Assembly: GCA_031555675.1 (NCBI GenBank)
Contig: JAVBUB010000156.1
Coordinates: forward strand, 1 to 9,488
Reading direction: 5' to 3'
Origin: JAISJU01 sp031555675
GTDB taxonomy: Bacteria; Bacteroidota; Bacteroidia; Bacteroidales; Paludibacteraceae
Length of the DNA stretch: 9,488 bases
Under the pieces are notes generated by a model, which saw nothing but the letters and a program-made list of their open reading frames with translations, searched no databases and was not told where the DNA came from. Positions 6,659-9,488 of the stretch are shown one piece after another. Every line of letters begins with the position of its first letter. The first letter of the stretch is position 1. A program made the position numbers and the translations under genes.

Positions 6659-6907
6659 ATGACAATGAAAATCACTTTTAATGAGTTACGGGAGATTAAA
6701 GATCGCCTACCTCAGGGAGCAATGTCAAGAATTGCAGAAATGCTAGGCGTAACAGTAGAAACAGTTCGCAACTATTTTGGCGGTCATAATTACAAAATGG
6801 GGCAGAGTTGTGGAGTACATATTGAAAAAGGACCGCTGGGCGGTATTGTGATGTTGGATGATACCACCATATTGAATTTAGCCCTTGAAATGATAGAACA
6901 AAAATAA
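6659..6907 (+). CDS. Small helix-turn-helix DNA-binding protein (Bacteroidales hypothetical)
   Basis: The 82-aa protein has a clear helix-turn-helix at about residues 21-40: MSRIAEMLGVTVETVRNYF, with the alanine, glycine and TVRNYF positions expected for a recognition helix. A short polar segment follows (GGHNYKMGQSCG). The tail at 53-72, VHIEKGPLGGIVMLDDTTIL, looks like a small beta element conserved in related short Bacteroidales proteins, as far as I recall them. No catalytic or metal site is visible. ATG 6659 and ATG 6665 are both possible starts; the helix-turn-helix is complete from either. The gene stands alone between a promoter with nested palindromes and a strong terminator, as is common for autoregulated regulators. 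No named family can be assigned with certainty, and its target genes cannot be told from here. Confidence 0.8.
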   Translation: MTMKITFNELREIKDRLPQGAMSRIAEMLGVTVETVRNYFGGHNYKMGQSCGVHIEKGPLGGIVMLDDTTILNLALEMIEQK

Positions 6908-6911
6908 TTAA

Positions 6912-6949
6912 AAACGGTTTCATAATGTTATTGAAACCGTTTGTTTTTA
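6912..6949 (+). terminator. Strong intrinsic terminator after the HTH gene
   Basis: A perfect 11-bp stem, AAACGGTTTCA (6912-6922) with TGAAACCGTTT (6932-6942), has a 9-nt loop and is followed by GTTTTTA. An A-run just before the stem gives a T-tract on the other strand too, so it may also stop transcripts coming from the minus strand. Confidence 0.85.
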
Positions 6950-6960
6950 TCTATTAAAAG

Positions 6961-7187
6961 GCCTTTAGCCAACTACTCCGGTTTTATTTTGGTTTTTTAC
7001 GAAGCCAATATTTATGTCCGCCATTCCAAATAATGTCATCATTGTTCGAAAAGATATAGGAATACTTCGGCGCGGATTTTACCCCATCTTGGTCGCAGTA
7101 CTTTGTAGTTGATATGTTTCGGCAATCCGGAATTTGCCCTAAGACATTTTGATAATTGTTGTTAAGGCATATAAATTTTATAGTTTC
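6961..7187 (-). other. Unexplained GC-shifted block; possible gene remnant or repeat element
   Basis: No intact gene was found between the HTH gene and gap. Positions 6961-7140 have about 41% G+C by direct count (73 of 180), while the adjoining 7141-7260 have about 18% (21 of 120), so this part looks like former coding or structured RNA sequence. On the minus strand one frame is open for 67 codons from 7187 to the stop at 6984-6986, ending in the stretch WNGGHKYWLRKKPK. It contains no ATG, GTG or TTG, so it cannot be a whole gene. Other frames are also open for 25-36 codons, so the open frame alone is weak evidence. It could be a decayed gene end, a small RNA, or a copy of a dispersed repeat. 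Confidence 0.3.
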
Positions 7188-7218
7188 TCAAAATTTTATC
7201 ATTTTTTAATATTAATAT

Positions 7219-7249
7219 TTTGCTTGCTATTTTGAAATGACTAATTTTG
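7219..7249 (+). promoter_or_regulatory. Bacteroides-type promoter of gap
   Basis: TTTG at 7219-7222 is followed after 19 bp by TAATTTTG at 7242-7249. Both boxes and the spacing match the Bacteroidetes primary sigma factor consensus (TTTG, 19-21 bp, TAnnTTTG) exactly. The predicted leader before the gap start codon is about 30 nt. It lies in a very AT-rich stretch, in keeping with strong expression of a glycolytic gene. Confidence 0.8.
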
Positions 7250-7287
7250 TATGATTTTTTAAGAAACCATTAAAATATATTATTAAA

Positions 7288-8289
7288 ATGATTAAAGTAG
7301 GTATTAACGGATTCGGCCGTATCGGACGTTTGGTATTCCGTGCAGCTCAAGAAAAAAGCAACATTCAAGTTGTTGCAGTGAATGACCCATTTTTGGATCT
7401 TGACTATTTAATTTATATGTTGAAATATGACACTGTACACGGTCAATTCAACGGTACAGCCGAAAACAAAGACGGAAAACTTTTTGTAAACGGAAAAGAA
7501 GTAGCATTTTTTGCTGAAAAAGATCCAGCTGCTATTGGTTGGGGAAAAGTTGGTGCTGACTACGTAGTTGAATCTACAGGTGTTTTTACAACAATAGATA
7601 AAGCTTCTGCTCACTTGCAAGGTGGTGCTAAAAAAGTAATTATCTCTGCTCCATCTAACGATGCTCCTATGTTTGTTTGCGGTGTAAACCTTGACAAATA
7701 TACTAAAGACATGAATATCGTTTCTAACGCTTCTTGTACTACAAACTGCTTGGCTCCTTTGGCTAAAGTAATCAATGATAACTTCGGAATTGTTGAAGGT
7801 TTAATGACAACAGTTCACGCTGCTACCAATACTCAAAAAACTGTAGATGCTCCTTCTGCTAAAGATTGGAGAGGTGGTCGTTCTATTTTGAACAACATTA
7901 TTCCTTCTTCTACAGGTGCTGCTAAAGCTGTAGGTAAAGTAATCCCTGCATTGAACGGTAAATTAACAGGTATGGCTTTCCGTGTTCCAACTGCTGACGT
8001 GTCTGTAGTAGACTTGACAGTTCGCTTGGAAAAAGCAGCTTCTTATGACGAAATCAAAGCGGCTATTAAAAAAGCTTCTGACAACGAAATGAAAGGAATC
8101 CTTGGATATACTGACGATTCAGTAGTTTCTACAGACTTCATTACCGATTCTCGTACTTCTATCTTTGATGCAGGTGCAGGTATCGCTCTTAACGGAAACT
8201 TCGTTAAATTAGTAAGCTGGTATGACAATGAGTGGGGCTATTCTAACAAAGTGTTGGATTTGATCGCACACATGGATACAGTTAAATAA
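7288..8289 (+). CDS. gap: Glyceraldehyde-3-phosphate dehydrogenase (type I)
   Basis: The 333-aa protein is a full-length cytoplasmic GAPDH, which oxidises and phosphorylates glyceraldehyde 3-phosphate to 1,3-bisphosphoglycerate with NAD in glycolysis. The Rossmann start VGINGFGRIGR spans residues 4-14, and N32-D33 follows the second strand, as in NAD-preferring enzymes. The catalytic motif is SNASCTTNC, with C150 as nucleophile and H177 as base. The substrate-binding stretch DWRGGR (193-198) and the C-terminal SWYDNEWGYSN (310-320) are intact. HAAT replaces the common HAYT after the catalytic base, a variant I believe occurs in related bacteria. Codon use differs from the neighbours, favouring GCT, TCT, AAC and GAC, which suggests high expression rather than transfer. 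It has its own promoter and terminator, so it is monocistronic. Confidence 0.97.
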   Translation: MIKVGINGFGRIGRLVFRAAQEKSNIQVVAVNDPFLDLDYLIYMLKYDTVHGQFNGTAENKDGKLFVNGKEVAFFAEKDPAAIGWGKVGADYVVESTGVFTTIDKASAHLQGGAKKVIISAPSNDAPMFVCGVNLDKYTKDMNIVSNASCTTNCLAPLAKVINDNFGIVEGLMTTVHAATNTQKTVDAPSAKDWRGGRSILNNIIPSSTGAAKAVGKVIPALNGKLTGMAFRVPTADVSVVDLTVRLEKAASYDEIKAAIKKASDNEMKGILGYTDDSVVSTDFITDSRTSIFDAGAGIALNGNFVKLVSWYDNEWGYSNKVLDLIAHMDTVK

Positions 8290-8331
8290 TTTGATCCGAA
8301 TATTGTAGCTTTTAAAGTTACATGTTTATAA

Positions 8332-8364
8332 AAAAAAGCAGCAAATTCAATTTGCTGCTTTTTT
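8332..8364 (+). terminator. Intrinsic terminator of gap
   Basis: Positions 8332-8364 form a perfect odd-length palindrome centred on C8348: an A-run, GCAGCAAATT, its complement AATTTGCTGC, and a T-run. The core stem is G+C-containing near its base and ends in six T residues. The A-run on the left makes it work on both strands in principle. It begins 43 nt after the gap stop. Confidence 0.88.
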
Positions 8365-8445
8365 GATTTATTATAATTCTTCTGGGATATTTTTAGAACC
8401 ATAATATCCAGCTAGTTGTTATAATGCGAAATAATTATTTTTATA

Positions 8446-9488
8446 ATGAGAAAAATGCTTTGTTGCCTTTTCTGCATTTGTTTTACCATGTATGGATATA
8501 CGCAAACAGATTCTGTGCCTAAGAAAAAAGAGAAGAAGATCAGTTTAACCGGATTACCGATGGTATCGTTTGATCCATCTAAAGGAACCGGTTTTGGCGC
8601 CATGGGTATGGCCTTTTTTAAGTTATATCCCGATGCTAAGCCTTCGAGTGTGTATTTGATGGGAAAATATACCACATTAGGTAACTGGGGTGTTGGCGTC
8701 ATGGCTCAATTGTTTTTCTCACAGGATAAATACCGCATATCATTGGGTGGCGGGTATATGAATAACGATTTTCAAACATATGAAGACACAGCCGGAGGAC
8801 AGGTAGAGATACCGTATAATAACCATGGCGGTTTTTTCTTTGCTTCTCCGTCTATATTATTATGGAATAAGTTTTATGTTGGCACCGGGGTTCAGACTTT
8901 CCGTTCTCACTTGGATATTGATTATCCTGATCCACAGCCTGATTCTATTAGTACTACCTGGATGAATTCTTTGGCGTTGACTGCCATGTATGATTCTAAA
9001 GACAGTCCTTATAATGCCACCAAAGGTATGAATGGAATTCTCCGGGCTAATTTTTTCCCCGAATGGTTCGATAATGAAGGTACTTATTATAAAATACATG
9101 CCGAATATAATTACTATACCCATGTTATAGATTCTTCGTTCGTGCTGGCAGCCAGAGCCTGTGCTAATATCGGGCTGGGAGGTATTCCGTTTCAGGCACA
9201 GACGTATATTGGCGGAAGAGACATACGTGGTTATACCAAAGGAGAATATCGCGGGGATCAAACTTATGATGCGCAAGCCGAATTACGTTGGAATTTTTAT
9301 CGTCGCTGGGGCTGTGTCGGATTCTTTGGCGTAGCTATGGCTGTAAGTCCCGGTAATGTCAGTCCCTTTTTAACCGTAGGTGGATTAGGGATGCGTTTTA
9401 TGGTTGTACCTAAATATAAAATCAACATTGGTGTTGATGGCTCTTTGGGTAAAGATGACTGGGGTGTTTATTTCAGAATTACCGAGGT
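8446..9488 (+). CDS. Omp85/BamA-type outer-membrane barrel protein, 3' end cut by window
   Basis: The frame is open from ATG 8446 to the window end, giving 347 codons without a stop. A signal peptide covers about residues 1-20. After a short Lys-rich stretch the rest alternates like a transmembrane beta barrel. Two features place it in the Omp85/BamA surface-antigen superfamily: MYDSKDSPYNATKG (181-194), resembling the family's D-R-D-x-P-x-x-G strand, and GGRDIRGY (256-263), the loop-6 RGY motif that sits in the barrel lumen. No POTRA domains precede the barrel, so this is a short, barrel-only form rather than BamA itself. The last residues, WGVYFRITE, look like the closing strand, so only a few codons are probably missing. 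Its substrate is unknown. No strong promoter consensus was seen in the 81 nt after the gap terminator. Confidence 0.82.
   Translation, partial: MRKMLCCLFCICFTMYGYTQTDSVPKKKEKKISLTGLPMVSFDPSKGTGFGAMGMAFFKLYPDAKPSSVYLMGKYTTLGNWGVGVMAQLFFSQDKYRISLGGGYMNNDFQTYEDTAGGQVEIPYNNHGGFFFASPSILLWNKFYVGTGVQTFRSHLDIDYPDPQPDSISTTWMNSLALTAMYDSKDSPYNATKGMNGILRANFFPEWFDNEGTYYKIHAEYNYYTHVIDSSFVLAARACANIGLGGIPFQAQTYIGGRDIRGYTKGEYRGDQTYDAQAELRWNFYRRWGCVGFFGVAMAVSPGNVSPFLTVGGLGMRFMVVPKYKINIGVDGSLGKDDWGVYFRITE

Noticed and set aside
7014..7112. A 32-codon + strand frame from ATG 7014 in the gap upstream of gap
   Set aside because: It is short and overlaps longer open frames on the other strand. No domain is recognised, so it is treated as part of the unexplained block.
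8388..8395. TATTTTTA as -7 box for the barrel gene
   Set aside because: The nearest TTTG upstream is 22 bp away and belongs to the gap terminator T-run; the support is too weak to list as a promoter.
8860..9276. A 138-codon minus-strand frame near the window end
   Set aside because: It runs opposite the barrel gene, whose + strand frame carries a signal peptide and Omp85 motifs. The minus frame shows no family features.

Overview
The window looks like a chromosomal segment of a low-GC member of the Bacteroidales. The evidence is a complete Bat (Bacteroides aerotolerance) gene set, promoters of the Bacteroides type (TTTG, 19 bp, TAnnTTTG), an AT-rich base composition and very AT-rich intergenic DNA. 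A Dysgonomonas- or Parabacteroides-like genus would fit, but the genus cannot be fixed from this sequence alone. No rRNA, tRNA, CRISPR array, insertion sequence or phage gene was recognised.

Layout, all genes on the + strand. (1) 55-5571: batA, batB, batC, batD and batE in the classical order, separated by short gaps. BatA and BatB are membrane-anchored von Willebrand A (VWA) proteins with intact metal sites. BatC and BatE carry TPR repeats, and BatE adds an SH3-like domain. BatD is a large periplasmic, Ig-like protein with one membrane anchor. Together they look like one envelope complex. MoxR ATPase and DUF58 genes, which usually precede batA, would lie upstream of the window. (2) 5669-6379: a PAP2-family lipid phosphatase, probably the last gene of the same transcription unit, followed by two hairpins. 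(3) 6555-6949: a monocistronic 82-aa helix-turn-helix protein with its own promoter, nested inverted repeats over that promoter, and a strong terminator. (4) 6961-7187: a block with no convincing gene but with coding-like GC, lying next to much more AT-rich DNA. (5) 7219-8364: gap (glyceraldehyde-3-phosphate dehydrogenase) with a textbook Bacteroides promoter and a strong hairpin terminator. (6) 8446 to the window end: an Omp85/BamA-type barrel protein cut by the window edge just before its stop codon.

The genes themselves are known families. The most unusual material is intergenic. The batD-batE and batE-PAP2 gaps are each filled by an imperfect inverted repeat whose arms are built from degenerate 8-bp tandem units. 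A 7-bp array runs straight into the batA start codon. Other unexplained items are the nested palindromes at the HTH-gene promoter and the GC-shifted block before gap.
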